DNA from: DASXHD01 sp038239005
Lineage (GTDB): Bacteria > Myxococcota_A > Polyangia > Polyangiales > Polyangiaceae
Assembly (NCBI GenBank): GCA_038239005.1
Contig: JBBSFE010000013.1
Span: forward strand, 1 to 64,000
Reading direction: 5' to 3'
DNA length: 64,000 nt
The translations under genes were made by a program, and so were the position numbers. Below, piece by piece: positions 17,458-26,908 of the stretch (positions within the stretch are counted from its first letter, which is position 1; each line of letters begins with the position of its first letter). A model generated the notes under the pieces. The model saw only the letters and a list, made by a program, of their open reading frames with translations. It ran no database searches and was not told the DNA's origin.

Positions 17458-18300
17458 TCACTGTTCCCGTCGACGCGCCCTGAGCTGATCACTTCTCTGC
17501 GAGTCGTCCTGATTGAAATTCGGCGGACGTTTCTCCACGAAAGCTCGTGCGCCTTCCGCGATGTCCTCGCCAGCGCGCAGCGGATATTGGCCAAGCTCGG
17601 CTTCGATGCGCAGACCCTCTTCGAGTGGCCGGCCCCAGCCCATCATCGCGGCCTGTTTGTCGGTGCGCATCGCGCCTTGCGGAAGCTTGCATAGTGCATC
17701 TGCGATTTGTTCTGCTCGTGCACGCGCGCGCCCCTTCGGAACGATCTCGCTCGCGAGTCCGATGCGGAGCGCTTCATCTGCGTCGATGAATCGCCCCGTC
17801 AGGATGAGCTCCATCGCGCGACCGAGGCCGACGATGCGCGGAAGGCGCTGCGTTCCGCCGTCCACGAGAGGCACGTTCCAGCGCCGGCACGCAACGCCCA
17901 TTTCGGCGTGGTCGCAGACAATGCGAATGTCGCACAAGCACATGAGCTCGAGGCCGCCCGCGAGAGCGCTCCCATTGATGGCGCCAATGATGGGTTTGAA
18001 AATATCGGTCTGCCGCGTGTAGCCCATGTAGCCCGTGCCGCTCGTGACGAAGCGGCGCACTTCGGCGGGCGAGGCGTCGAGCGGCGGCCCGAGCGTTCCG
18101 ATCGCCGAGAGATCGGCGCCCGCGCAAAACGCTTCGTCGCCCGAGCCGGAGAGAACGGCGACGAACAGCTGGTCGTCGTCGCGGAAACGAATCCATGCAT
18201 CATGCAAGGATTTGGCGGTCTCGCCGTCGACGGCGTTGCGTTTTTCAGGACGATCGATGGTGATGAAGAGGATGTGACCCTTGGTTTCGACCTTCAACAT
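17458..18300 (-). CDS. Enoyl-CoA hydratase/isomerase (crotonase family)
   Basis: 280 aa. Crotonase fold with both oxyanion-hole segments: DEAFCAGADLSAI and INGSALAGGLELMCLCDIRI. The N-terminal ITIDRPEKRNAVD is typical. It probably hydrates or isomerises an enoyl-CoA in fatty-acid or carboxylic-acid degradation. ATG at 18300 (MLKVETKGHILF); six further residues are possible upstream. It stands alone: no acyl-CoA dehydrogenase or thiolase is adjacent, so the exact substrate is unknown. Confidence 0.93.
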   Translation of the reverse strand: MLKVETKGHILFITIDRPEKRNAVDGETAKSLHDAWIRFRDDDQLFVAVLSGSGDEAFCAGADLSAIGTLGPPLDASPAEVRRFVTSGTGYMGYTRQTDIFKPIIGAINGSALAGGLELMCLCDIRIVCDHAEMGVACRRWNVPLVDGGTQRLPRIVGLGRAMELILTGRFIDADEALRIGLASEIVPKGRARARAEQIADALCKLPQGAMRTDKQAAMMGWGRPLEEGLRIEAELGQYPLRAGEDIAEGARAFVEKRPPNFNQDDSQRSDQLRARRREQ

Positions 18301-18335
18301 GGCGCGCCAACATCGCACATCGTATTGTCTCGCGC

Positions 18336-18677
18336 ATGTCTCGATGGGTAGGCCTCATTCTCTCCGCGAGCGTCACGATTGTCTCGTGCACGAAGGCCCA
18401 GCCTGTCTCCATAGGCGGCAAAATCGCCATCCGCGCAGACGACAAGGGTTTCACCCCGAGCTCGGTCACCGTAAAAAAAGGCGCGCCCACGACGCTCGTC
18501 TTCACGCGCACGAGCGACGACACATGCGCCACCGACGTCGTCTTCCCCGAGATTGGAATCAAGAAGGCGCTACCGCTCAATCAACCGGTCGATGTCGAGG
18601 TGCCCACCGCCGATGCACGCACGCTCGCGTTCACGTGCGGCATGGGAATGTTCAAGAGCGCCGTCGTAGTGCAGTAG
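18336..18677 (+). CDS. Cupredoxin-like lipoprotein
   Basis: 113 aa. N-terminal lipoprotein signal ending VTIVSC (Cys18), then a single cupredoxin/plastocyanin-like beta-sandwich: GFTPSSVTVKKGAPTTLVF, SDDTCATDVVFPEIG, and C-terminal FTCGMGMFKSAVVV. The CGMGM motif and the earlier Cys could provide copper ligands, as in the COG4633-type cupredoxins found beside copper pumps. No copper ATPase is near. It is divergent from the hydratase (35 nt) and its 3' end overlaps the bioA 3' end by 26 nt. Confidence 0.85.
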   Translation: MSRWVGLILSASVTIVSCTKAQPVSIGGKIAIRADDKGFTPSSVTVKKGAPTTLVFTRTSDDTCATDVVFPEIGIKKALPLNQPVDVEVPTADARTLAFTCGMGMFKSAVVVQ

Positions 18678-19962
18678 CGATGCTCTCTTCGAAGATCGCG
18701 AGGAGCTCGTCGAGCTCGCGGTCGTCGATGGTGAGCGGTGGGCACAAGTAGACCGTGTCACCGAGCGGCCGAATGTAAGCGCCGCGTTTCCGCGCTTCGG
18801 CGAAGACACGCCAACCCGCGGTCCCGAGATAGCCAGCCTCTTCGAGCGACCCTTGCGCGCTCGCGTCACTGCCGAGATCTGCCGCGCCGACCATGCCAAT
18901 GCTTCGAACGCGCACCACGTCCGGAATCTTCGCGATGCGCTCCAGCGCGCGGGTGATGCGCGGCGCCTTCGATGCGACCTGCCCGAGCACGTCCTCGTCG
19001 CGATAGACGGCGAGCACCTCGCGCGCGATGGCGGCGCCGAACGGGTTACCGCAAAACGTGTGGCCGTAGTGAAACGCAGTCTCGCGACCGGACGCGAACG
19101 TTTCGAAGATGCGCTCGTGCACGAGCGTTGCGCCCATTGGAACGATTTGCCCAAACGCTTTACCGAGGCACATCAAATCGGGCGAGATGCCAGCGTGCTC
19201 GGCGGCCCACATTGGCCCGGTGCGCGCGTATCCGGTGAACACTTCGTCGAACACGAGGAGCACACCGGTGCGGTCGCACAAATCGCGAAGCTCACGGAGC
19301 ACCGAGGGCGCATACGTGCGCATGCCCGCCGCGCCTTGCAAAATCGGCTCGACGACGACAGCCGCAATCGAATCGTGCTCGCGCTCGAGAATTTCTCGAA
19401 ACGCAAGGGCCGCATCGGGAAACGGCGCGTGCACGCAATCGAAGAGCACGTTCGCGAAGGGGCGACGAAACACCTCGACGCCGCCGAGGCTTGCCGCGCC
19501 GATCGTATCGCCGTGATAGGCGCCATCGAGCGCGACGAATCGCGTTTTCTTTGGCGCGCCACGCAGGACCCAGTGCTGGAGCGACATCTTCACGGCGGCC
19601 TCGACCGAGGTCGAGCCGTTGTCCGTGTAGAATACACGCGTCAGCCCGCGTGGTGCGGTTGCGACGAGCTCGGCCGCGAGCGCTGCTGCGCCTTCGTGCG
19701 CGATGCCCGCGAACGCGCAGTGATCGAGCGTATCGAGCTGCTTCTTCGCCGCAAGGACGATGCGCGGATGACGATGCCCGAGCGTCGATGTCCACCACGA
19801 CGAATTCCCGTCGAGATAGGCGCGACCATCGGCGTCGAAGAGACGCGAACCTTCGGCGCGCACGACGACGATGGGATCCACCTCGTCGAGGTAGACCCGC
19901 ATCGCCGTGAATGGATGCCAGACGTGCGCCTTGTCGAGCGCGACGATTTCGTCGCGGGTCAC
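18652..19962 (-). CDS. bioA: Adenosylmethionine-8-amino-7-oxononanoate aminotransferase
   Basis: 436-aa PLP enzyme that converts KAPA to DAPA in biotin synthesis, using S-adenosylmethionine as amino donor. BioA-specific features: WHPFTAM near the start, DGNSSWW (residues 51-57), GAYHGDTIGAAS, the PLP-binding Asp in FDEVFTGY (D239) and the Schiff-base Lys in CLGKAFGQ (K268). It starts with GTG at 19962 inside the stop of the upstream lipoprotein gene (GTGA overlap). No other bio gene is in the window. Confidence 0.95.
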   Translation of the reverse strand: MTRDEIVALDKAHVWHPFTAMRVYLDEVDPIVVVRAEGSRLFDADGRAYLDGNSSWWTSTLGHRHPRIVLAAKKQLDTLDHCAFAGIAHEGAAALAAELVATAPRGLTRVFYTDNGSTSVEAAVKMSLQHWVLRGAPKKTRFVALDGAYHGDTIGAASLGGVEVFRRPFANVLFDCVHAPFPDAALAFREILEREHDSIAAVVVEPILQGAAGMRTYAPSVLRELRDLCDRTGVLLVFDEVFTGYARTGPMWAAEHAGISPDLMCLGKAFGQIVPMGATLVHERIFETFASGRETAFHYGHTFCGNPFGAAIAREVLAVYRDEDVLGQVASKAPRITRALERIAKIPDVVRVRSIGMVGAADLGSDASAQGSLEEAGYLGTAGWRVFAEARKRGAYIRPLGDTVYLCPPLTIDDRELDELLAIFEESIATALRRRS

Positions 19963-20945
19963 TTCTTCTGAGCGCTACCCGCCGGCTTGGCCGACGAAGC
20001 CGCGCTGGCCGACGCGCTCGGCGTCGTCATGGGCATCGGATCGGGCTGCGCGTCGTGGTCGATCCGGATGGTGCGTGTCGTGGAGTTCCACGCGCCGGGC
20101 ATCAGCTTCATGTCGGCACCGCCGCTCATGAGCTCTTCTTTGATCGTGTAGGTGCCGTTCTGGAGGTTGTCGAGGAAGTAGGGCGGCCCGAACTTCTCGG
20201 CCTTGGCTTCGAGCTTGTCGGTGATGCCGGGGCCAGTCACCGTGATGTGCACGTGGTCTTTGCCTTCGGCGAGCGTGACGTTCGCGACTTCGAAGTCGAC
20301 GATGACGTGGCTAGCCGCGAGGCCTTTGTAGTCACCCTTCGGGCGGCTGTAGACGAGCATCGGTTTTTTCAAGTCGCTCGCCGTTGCGCCCTTCTTGCCG
20401 ACCCAGAACGAAAGCATCGTCATGGCGTCTTTGGTTTTGACGGACTCGTGGTTCGCGCGCGACGGGAACGCAACGATGATGTGCTCGCCTTCGGTGAGCG
20501 GATCGCCGCCCATGAGCTCGCTCAGCTTCACGGGAAGCTTCGGATCGTAAATCGGTTTGTAAGGGTGGTTGTCCAAGATGAGGTGGACGTGTTGGCTGCC
20601 CATCGCCGTTTGCCAGTTTTTCACGTCGAGCTTGACGACGAAGTCCGCGGCCTTGTCGGCGGCGATCACTTGGCCGCTCGACGGCGTGGTGATCTTCACG
20701 GTCGGAAGCGGCGAGGGGTCTTCGCTTGCGGCCCCGAGCACGAGCGCGGGCGGGGGCGCAGACGGAGGCGGCGGCGTCGTCGCGCTCGCGGTCGCTAGAG
20801 GGCTGCTGCCGGAAGCCGTTGCGGAGCCGGTGCCGGGCGGGGGAGGCGGGGGAAGATTGCTGTCGTTGCCGCCGCACGCGATCTGGGCGAGCGGCGCGGC
20901 GCACGCGAGAATGGCGAGCGCGGCTAGCTTTGCGAAGGGTTTCAT
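19959..20945 (-). CDS. Secreted lipoprotein of unknown function
   Basis: 328 aa. Lipoprotein signal with ALAILACAAPLAQIACGG (acylated Cys near residue 24), a Pro/Thr/Ser/Ala linker to about 85, then a folded domain with HVHLILDNHPYKPIYD and a second copy-like region, HVHITVTGPG. HVH-x-x-LD-x-x-PY resembles domains seen in periplasmic proteins annotated as DUF4399-like. The C-terminus returns to low complexity. It is the upstream partner of bioA by a 4-nt overlap, which is probably transcriptional convenience rather than shared function. ATG at 20945. Confidence 0.7.
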   Translation of the reverse strand: MKPFAKLAALAILACAAPLAQIACGGNDSNLPPPPPPGTGSATASGSSPLATASATTPPPPSAPPPALVLGAASEDPSPLPTVKITTPSSGQVIAADKAADFVVKLDVKNWQTAMGSQHVHLILDNHPYKPIYDPKLPVKLSELMGGDPLTEGEHIIVAFPSRANHESVKTKDAMTMLSFWVGKKGATASDLKKPMLVYSRPKGDYKGLAASHVIVDFEVANVTLAEGKDHVHITVTGPGITDKLEAKAEKFGPPYFLDNLQNGTYTIKEELMSGGADMKLMPGAWNSTTRTIRIDHDAQPDPMPMTTPSASASAASSAKPAGSAQKK

Positions 20946-20960
20946 GCGGCGCATCCTAGG

Positions 20961-23900
20961 CTATTTTTCCGAGTCGGCGTCCGACCAATTTTGGGCGAGC
21001 TCGATCGTTTTTCGATTCTCGTCCACGCGCGACAAGAACTGCGCGCGACGCAGCAGCGACACCTTGTTCGCGCGCTCGTTCAAGCGGGCTTCCGCGCGAG
21101 CAATCGCGATGCGCGCCTCGTCGAGATTCCCCGACGCATGAAGCGCGACGGCCCGCACGAGTAGCGCCGTCGCTTCCGCGAAATGGAATCCACCGGTCGT
21201 CTTCATGATTTCGAGCGCGCGATCGGCGTGTGCGATGGCCGCGGCATGCTCGGAGGACGCCAGCATCACCTCACCGAGAGCGGTCTCGGCGTACGCGCGT
21301 TGCGGAGGCCCCGTTGCGGCGTCGACGGCGGCGAGAGCATGCACGCGCGCAGCCGCGACGTCGCCCGCGCGAAGCTCGATGAGCGCAAGGCACGCGCGTG
21401 TGAGCGTGACGAGTCTCGGTGACGCCGCGCCGCCGATTTCAGCGAGCACGGCTTGCTCGATGTCGCGCGCTTCGTTCACGCGCCCGAGGCGCAACATGAC
21501 GTAGCCGGCGTTTTGCATGGCCGAGCGTCGATTCGTCACGAGGCCGAGGCGCTCCGAATCGGCGCGTGCTCGCTCGAACGCGCGAAGAGATTCTTCGTAT
21601 GCGCCGAGCTGCATCAGCGCGAAGCCGCCGTTCACCGTCTCGACGATCTCGGAGCGCTCGTCGCCCGCGATCTCGGCGTTGCTGCGTGCGGCGTCCGCGG
21701 TTGCGAGCAGGAGCTCGAGATTTCCCGCATGCGACGCGCACGCGACACGCGCCTCGAGAAAACGTGCCACCACGGCGGGATCGCGCTGAAACCGCTCGAA
21801 TCGCGCGTGAGCCTTCGAGAGCAATCGTTCGCCGACCTCGAGCTTGCCGACAACGACGAGACTCGCCGCAGCTTGGCTCACCGCAAAAAGATACGCGCGC
21901 GCCGCATCATCGCTTGGCTCGGACGAAAGGAGCTCTTCGGCAACCGCATCGAGCTCGGCGAGCCAGCCGAGGTGGCTTGCGCCATACGCGCGTGCGCGAA
22001 GCGCGCTGAAGCGGGCAGGATCGTTCAAGTCGAGGCATGCGAGCGCTTCACCTGCCGCATCGAACGCCTTCGCGGTTGCACCGAGCCAACGATGCGCTTC
22101 CGCTTCGACGAGCGCACACGCTGCGGTGACCGCCCGCGCCGAGTCGAGCGCACGCGCGCGCGCCGTGAGACCGAGAGCGCTCGAAAAATCGCTCGCATCG
22201 AGAGCGACGTGCGCGGCACGAAGAAGCGGCGGAACCGCGCGCGTCGGTTCGCTGCTGCGTGCATAGTGCTCGGCCACGACGACGGGCGCGGCGCCTTCGC
22301 GTTCGAGATGCGCCGCGGCGAGCCCGTGTCCGAGCTTGGCGTCGTCTTCGGTGAGCATCGCGTAGGCGGCGTCGCGAACGAGCGCGTGACGAAACACGAT
22401 GTCGCCGTCGCTGGGCGTCGACGCACGCGTCCGCGACAAGAACTCCGATCGCAGCAAAAACTCGACGTGCGCGGCGATCGCGTTCGGGTCCTCGTCCGCG
22501 AGAACCGCCTGCACACCCGTCTGCGAAAACGTTCCCGCAAAAATGCTCGCCGCACGAAGAACGCGACGCGTCTCCGCATCGAGCCGCGAGAGACGACTCT
22601 GCACCATCGCGAGCACGGTGTCGGGCGGATCCGATCCGCGCCCCGCATCCTCCGCGCGAATCAGCTCCTCGAGGTAGAGCGCATTGCCGGCAGCGCGCGA
22701 GACGACACGCTCGACAGCTTGGTCGGTTTCGGCGCTAAGGCCGCGCGCGCGGCTGGCATCGCTGAGGACCGTGCGCACGAGCTCCGATGCCGCACGCCGC
22801 GACAGAGCTCCGAGCGGAAGCGGCAAGACACCACGCGATTCCCAGAGCTTCGGAGCGGTCTCCGAGATTTCCGGTCGCGCAAACGCGAGCAGCATGAGCG
22901 GTTGTTCCGCGAGCGCTCCGAGAGCGGCGTCGACGAGACGCGTGCTCAGCGCGTCGGCCCATTGCACGTCGTCGAGAGCGAGCACCACCGGTCGCCGCGC
23001 ACACTCGGACGCGAGAAAATCGCAAAACGCACGGCGCGTCTGTTCGTGCATCAACACGGGATCGGCGCGAGCCGCGACGCGATGACTGCTCGGCGCGCCT
23101 CCGTCGAGTGCGCACATCTCGAGCATGAAGTCTGCGACGCGTTCCGCGTCGGCCGCGCCAACGACGCTTCGCACACGCGAGACGAGCGTGTCCGCGCCGA
23201 GCGCGCTTCCCACGGCGCGCGCAAGCATCACGAATGGCGCGCGCGAAAACGGATCCGCCGCGCCAACGAGCGCCGTGAGGTCGCGACCACTGCTCACCAA
23301 ACGCGCGAGTAGCTCGCGTCGCAGACGAGACTTCCCGATGCCTGGTGGACCCGTCACGAGCACGACGCGCGCCGTGCGTTCGCGCCGGCATTCGTCGAAG
23401 ACTGCTTCGAGCGTGACGAGCTCGCGATCGCGCCCGACAAATGCACGCGCCTTCCCGAGAAGCGTACGCCCGGTGTCGTCGGCGCTCGATGCAGCGCGGA
23501 GGACGATACCGGTCGCGTTGCGCTCGACCGTGTAGCGCTCGGCAAGAAGAGCAGCTGTCGTGTCGTCGACGAAGATGTCGCGCGTGCCCACACCCGCACG
23601 TGCGAGCCGCGCAGCTTGATCGAACACGTCGTACCCAGTCGCGATCGCGATTGGGACGTCGACGAGCGGTTGAAGGTCGAGCGCGCAGGCGGCGGCCTTT
23701 GCGGCCTGCTCCTTTGCGGAGTCGCCGGCCGTGATCGTCACGATGACCGCGCCGTTCGCGAGGACATCGCATTGCGCACCGCCGCGCCGAGCGATCACGC
23801 GGCGAATTTCGCCAAGACCCCCGCTGTCGCGCGCCGTCGTGGCTTCGGGATCGAAGTCCGTCGGTGCGAGCACGACGGTCTGCAGCTTGCGCTCGACCAA

Positions 23901-24746
23901 ACCGAATCGCGCCGGCGCAACGTCCTCGGCTGCGGGCTCGACATCACCGACGCGGCCAAGCGCCCCGAGCATTGCCGCGACGCTCGCGCCATCGCGCGGC
24001 CGACGTTCGGGCTCCTTCTCGAGCATGCGCCCGATGGCTTCGTCGACGAGCGGGTCGAGCGTCGGCACGAGCTCGATCGCGCGCGGCGGCGTATCGAGGA
24101 GAACTTTCGCAAGGACGGCAAGGCTATCGGTTCCGACGAATGCGTTTCGACCCGTCACGCATCGAAAGAGCACGCCGCCAAGTGCGAACACGTCGGCTTC
24201 GGGCCCGATGTCGCGCCCGCCCCGCGCTTGCTCGGGCGCCATGAAAGCTGGCGTTCCGACGATCGTTCCCGCGCTCTGAAAGGAGATTTCTCCGGCGTCA
24301 CGCGCAAGCCCGAAGTCGACGAGCGTGACGCCGTCGATGCGATCGCCGCGAAGTACCAAGTTGCCCGGCTTGATGTCGCGGTGAACGACGCCGCGTGCGT
24401 GAAGATGTCCGAGCGCTTCCGCCGCAAGTCTCACGACCTCGATGCCCTCAGAGGTCGAGAGAGGCGCGCGCCTCAAACGCTCAGCGAGCGTCTCGCCTTC
24501 GATCCACTCCATCGCGAGGTAGGGCTCACCACTATCGAGCACCCCGTGCGCGACGTATCGAACGATGCGCGGATGCATGACCTCGGCGAGCGCGTGCGCT
24601 TCGCGATTCAATCGCGCGCGCGCGCCTTCATCGATGTCGCGGAGGATCTTGAGCGCGACGATCGTGCCCGTCGTCGAATCGCGCGCGCGGAACACCGTGC
24701 CCATCCCGCCGGCGGCAACACGACGCTCGATCTCGAATCGTCCCAT
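20961..24746 (-). CDS. Ser/Thr kinase fused to degenerate cyclase-like, AAA ATPase and TPR domains
   Basis: 1261 aa, cytoplasmic. Residues 1-260: Hanks kinase with AAGGMGTVFRA, ATP-binding K33, HRDIKPGN (D124) and DFG (D144-G146), all intact. Residues about 288-420: a region with the order of a class III nucleotidyl-cyclase domain (QTVVLAPTDFD, ATGYDVFDQAARLARAG) but lacking recognisable catalytic residues. Then FVGRDREL and a P-loop VTGPPGIGKSRL (about 464-475) of a STAND ATPase, and TPR-like helices to the end. This is the PknK/adenylate-cyclase-like ATPase architecture. ATG at 24746; the upstream extension lacks family support. Confidence 0.9.
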   Translation of the reverse strand: MGRFEIERRVAAGGMGTVFRARDSTTGTIVALKILRDIDEGARARLNREAHALAEVMHPRIVRYVAHGVLDSGEPYLAMEWIEGETLAERLRRAPLSTSEGIEVVRLAAEALGHLHARGVVHRDIKPGNLVLRGDRIDGVTLVDFGLARDAGEISFQSAGTIVGTPAFMAPEQARGGRDIGPEADVFALGGVLFRCVTGRNAFVGTDSLAVLAKVLLDTPPRAIELVPTLDPLVDEAIGRMLEKEPERRPRDGASVAAMLGALGRVGDVEPAAEDVAPARFGLVERKLQTVVLAPTDFDPEATTARDSGGLGEIRRVIARRGGAQCDVLANGAVIVTITAGDSAKEQAAKAAACALDLQPLVDVPIAIATGYDVFDQAARLARAGVGTRDIFVDDTTAALLAERYTVERNATGIVLRAASSADDTGRTLLGKARAFVGRDRELVTLEAVFDECRRERTARVVLVTGPPGIGKSRLRRELLARLVSSGRDLTALVGAADPFSRAPFVMLARAVGSALGADTLVSRVRSVVGAADAERVADFMLEMCALDGGAPSSHRVAARADPVLMHEQTRRAFCDFLASECARRPVVLALDDVQWADALSTRLVDAALGALAEQPLMLLAFARPEISETAPKLWESRGVLPLPLGALSRRAASELVRTVLSDASRARGLSAETDQAVERVVSRAAGNALYLEELIRAEDAGRGSDPPDTVLAMVQSRLSRLDAETRRVLRAASIFAGTFSQTGVQAVLADEDPNAIAAHVEFLLRSEFLSRTRASTPSDGDIVFRHALVRDAAYAMLTEDDAKLGHGLAAAHLEREGAAPVVVAEHYARSSEPTRAVPPLLRAAHVALDASDFSSALGLTARARALDSARAVTAACALVEAEAHRWLGATAKAFDAAGEALACLDLNDPARFSALRARAYGASHLGWLAELDAVAEELLSSEPSDDAARAYLFAVSQAAASLVVVGKLEVGERLLSKAHARFERFQRDPAVVARFLEARVACASHAGNLELLLATADAARSNAEIAGDERSEIVETVNGGFALMQLGAYEESLRAFERARADSERLGLVTNRRSAMQNAGYVMLRLGRVNEARDIEQAVLAEIGGAASPRLVTLTRACLALIELRAGDVAAARVHALAAVDAATGPPQRAYAETALGEVMLASSEHAAAIAHADRALEIMKTTGGFHFAEATALLVRAVALHASGNLDEARIAIARAEARLNERANKVSLLRRAQFLSRVDENRKTIELAQNWSDADSEK

Positions 24747-24863
24747 CGGCGTCCATTGTGCGACCGGTCGCGCAACTTGTGCAAAGCCCTCGCGCCCACA
24801 TCGCAGGAAACGTGGGATTTCTGCCTGAATGGTGTGGGCATGCAGCTTGCGATGAGCTCTCGC

Positions 24864-25610
24864 ATGCACAAGCGACTCCTCACAATCCCGTTCGCGGCGT
24901 TTGGTCTCCTCACGGCGTGCGCCGTCACCAGCGAAGACGCAGTTTCGTCCGACGGTGAGGAGCTCTCGTGTTCCGTTCCGAGCACGACCTCATCGGGTAA
25001 CAAATATTGGAAGTCGCAATACGATGGCAGCAAATGCGAGAACGAAAACTGCGGACCCACGGCTGTCGCGATGATGCGTAACGCGCTCACATGCGGCGCG
25101 AGCAATCACACCGCCGGTTACATTCGCAACGAGCTCGACAATCTAAAGATCATCAAGAACGACTCGTGCCATTGGACGGACGGGAAAGAGTGGACGAAAA
25201 TCCTCAACGCGACCGACTCGAAAGGCAACTGGATCGACGGCACGCGCAAATTCACTGCAACGGAGCACTGCGACACCTCGTACACGATTCACGATCTCGC
25301 GGAGGACATGTCCAAAGGCTATGTCGCGGTGATGTCGGGCAGCGCCGACGCCGGCCAAAAGGCACCGTGCGGCTTCGGCGATGGGCACGCGATCTTCGTC
25401 GGCCACTGGAACGGCTCGACGTTCTCCGTCTACGATCCGGATTCGCACAACGACCCGGGTAGCGGCCATCCTTCGAACTGCGGCTCGACGCGCACCGGCC
25501 ACGCGGCGACGGAGTGGACGAAGACGCAGCTGAAGACGTGGTCCGAAGGTGCGGCCCCCGGGCACAATCACATCTGCGCGGTCATCGCGAACGGCCTCAA
25601 CGACTACTAG
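24864..25610 (+). CDS. C39-like cysteine peptidase lipoprotein
   Basis: 248 aa. Lipoprotein signal MHKRLLTIPFAAFGLLTAC with acylated Cys19. The mature part has the order of a papain-like C39 fold: oxyanion Gln52 (KSQYDG), nucleophile in ENCGPTAVAMM (C63), general base in GDGHAIFVGHW (H175) and third residue in YDPDSH (D191). A full triad suggests an active peptidase or related hydrolase tethered to the envelope. No ABC exporter or peptide substrate is adjacent, unlike bacteriocin C39 systems. Alternative starts exist at 24840 and 24852. It lies between a kinase gene (divergent) and an FHA activator gene (convergent, 4-nt overlap). Confidence 0.82.
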   Translation: MHKRLLTIPFAAFGLLTACAVTSEDAVSSDGEELSCSVPSTTSSGNKYWKSQYDGSKCENENCGPTAVAMMRNALTCGASNHTAGYIRNELDNLKIIKNDSCHWTDGKEWTKILNATDSKGNWIDGTRKFTATEHCDTSYTIHDLAEDMSKGYVAVMSGSADAGQKAPCGFGDGHAIFVGHWNGSTFSVYDPDSHNDPGSGHPSNCGSTRTGHAATEWTKTQLKTWSEGAAPGHNHICAVIANGLNDY

Positions 25611-26908
25611 GAGCGGCGCGGGCGCGGCAGACCGAAGCGATCGATGCGATCGATGAGCGTACGCCGCGAGATGCCGAGCAGCTTCGCCGCTTGCGTCTGG
25701 TTACCCGCCGAGCGGCGAAGTGCATCCTCGATGCGGCTGCGTTCGATGGACTCGACTTCCGTTTTCACTTCTTCGCGCAAGCTCGCGCCCGAGGGCCTCG
25801 CGGGATTCGCGACGGCGCTCGTGAGGAGCGGTCGCAAATCCACTTCACGCACGGTGTCACCTTGGACGAGGGCGGCGACACGCTCCATCACGCGGCGCAG
25901 CTCGCGGATGTTGCCTGGCCAATCGTGTCGCTCGAGGAGCGCGAGCGCATCGGAAGCGAGCGTTGGAACACTTCGGCCGGTCGTGCGGCATGCTGAATCG
26001 AGCAGCGTGTGCGCGAGCGTGCGAAGCTCGGAGATGCGCTCGCGAAGCGGCGGCACGCGAATCGTGATGCCGTCGAGGCGATAGAGAAGGTCCGACCGAA
26101 ACGTGCCGGCTTCGACCATCGCGGCGAGATCGCGATTGGTCGCCGCGAGGAAGCGAACGTCGACGCGCTTTGCCGCGACCGATCCAACACGCGCGATTTC
26201 GCCCGACTCGAGCACGCGAAGGAGCTTGGCTTGCGCGGGAAGTGGCAAGTCCCCGATTTCGTCGAGCAGGACCGTGCCGCCGTCGGCCGATTCGAGCAGC
26301 CCTTGTTTGGCGCGGTCGGCGCTCGTGAAGGCGCCGCGCTCGTGACCGAAGAGCTCGCTCTCGAACAGCGCCTCGGTGAGAGCTGCGCAGTTGATGCGAA
26401 CGAAGGGCGCGTCTTTGCGTGTCGACCGGCTGACGAGTCGCTCGGCAACGACTTCTTTTCCCGCGCCGGTCTCTCCGAGGATCAAGACGGGCAAATGCGT
26501 TTTGGCGACGAGATCGATTTCGCCGGTCTTTGCGGACGGCGGCGCATCTCGCGCCTCTTCGTTGGGGCCGGTTCGCAAAAGCCCGATCACGTCGCCGAGC
26601 ATCAGCATGGCGCCGATCGCGAGCACGACCGGTTCCTTCGAGAGCGCAACACCGCCGATGGAAGTTCCATTTGCGCTGCCGAGGTCCGACGCGAGCACGC
26701 GCTCGGCCTCGACGACGAGTGCCGCGTGTTGACGCGAGATCGTCTCGTGATCGATGACGATGTCGCATGTCGGCGCGCGCCCGATGACGAGTCGTCCGAT
26801 AGTGAGGAGATGCCGCGCGGGCGTCTCTGCCGGCGGATAGACGAGCAAGAACCGCGAACCCGCCTCGCCGTGCTGGAGCTTCCGCGTGCTCGCGTCCGAC
26901 TTGCGCAT
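25607..26908 (-). CDS. FHA-domain sigma-54-dependent activator
   Basis: 433 aa. N-terminal FHA domain (GRLVIGRAP, SRQHA at 58-62, NGT at 80-82) that would bind phosphothreonine. The AAA+ domain has P-loop GETGAGKE (about 145-152), FLAATNRDL and a C-terminal Fis-type helix-turn-helix (NQTQAAKLLGISRRTLIDRI). The sigma-54 contact loop reads GAFTSA (192-197) instead of GAFTGA. There is no receiver domain, so the input is probably a Ser/Thr kinase, with the kinase gene 0.9 kb away a natural candidate. ATG at 26908. Confidence 0.93.
   Translation of the reverse strand: MRKSDASTRKLQHGEAGSRFLLVYPPAETPARHLLTIGRLVIGRAPTCDIVIDHETISRQHAALVVEAERVLASDLGSANGTSIGGVALSKEPVVLAIGAMLMLGDVIGLLRTGPNEEARDAPPSAKTGEIDLVAKTHLPVLILGETGAGKEVVAERLVSRSTRKDAPFVRINCAALTEALFESELFGHERGAFTSADRAKQGLLESADGGTVLLDEIGDLPLPAQAKLLRVLESGEIARVGSVAAKRVDVRFLAATNRDLAAMVEAGTFRSDLLYRLDGITIRVPPLRERISELRTLAHTLLDSACRTTGRSVPTLASDALALLERHDWPGNIRELRRVMERVAALVQGDTVREVDLRPLLTSAVANPARPSGASLREEVKTEVESIERSRIEDALRRSAGNQTQAAKLLGISRRTLIDRIDRFGLPRPRRS

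Noticed and set aside
21453..23312. Long plus-strand frame inside the kinase-ATPase gene
   Set aside because: Arg/Glu/Ala-rich antisense shadow with no domain, wholly inside the 1261-aa kinase gene.
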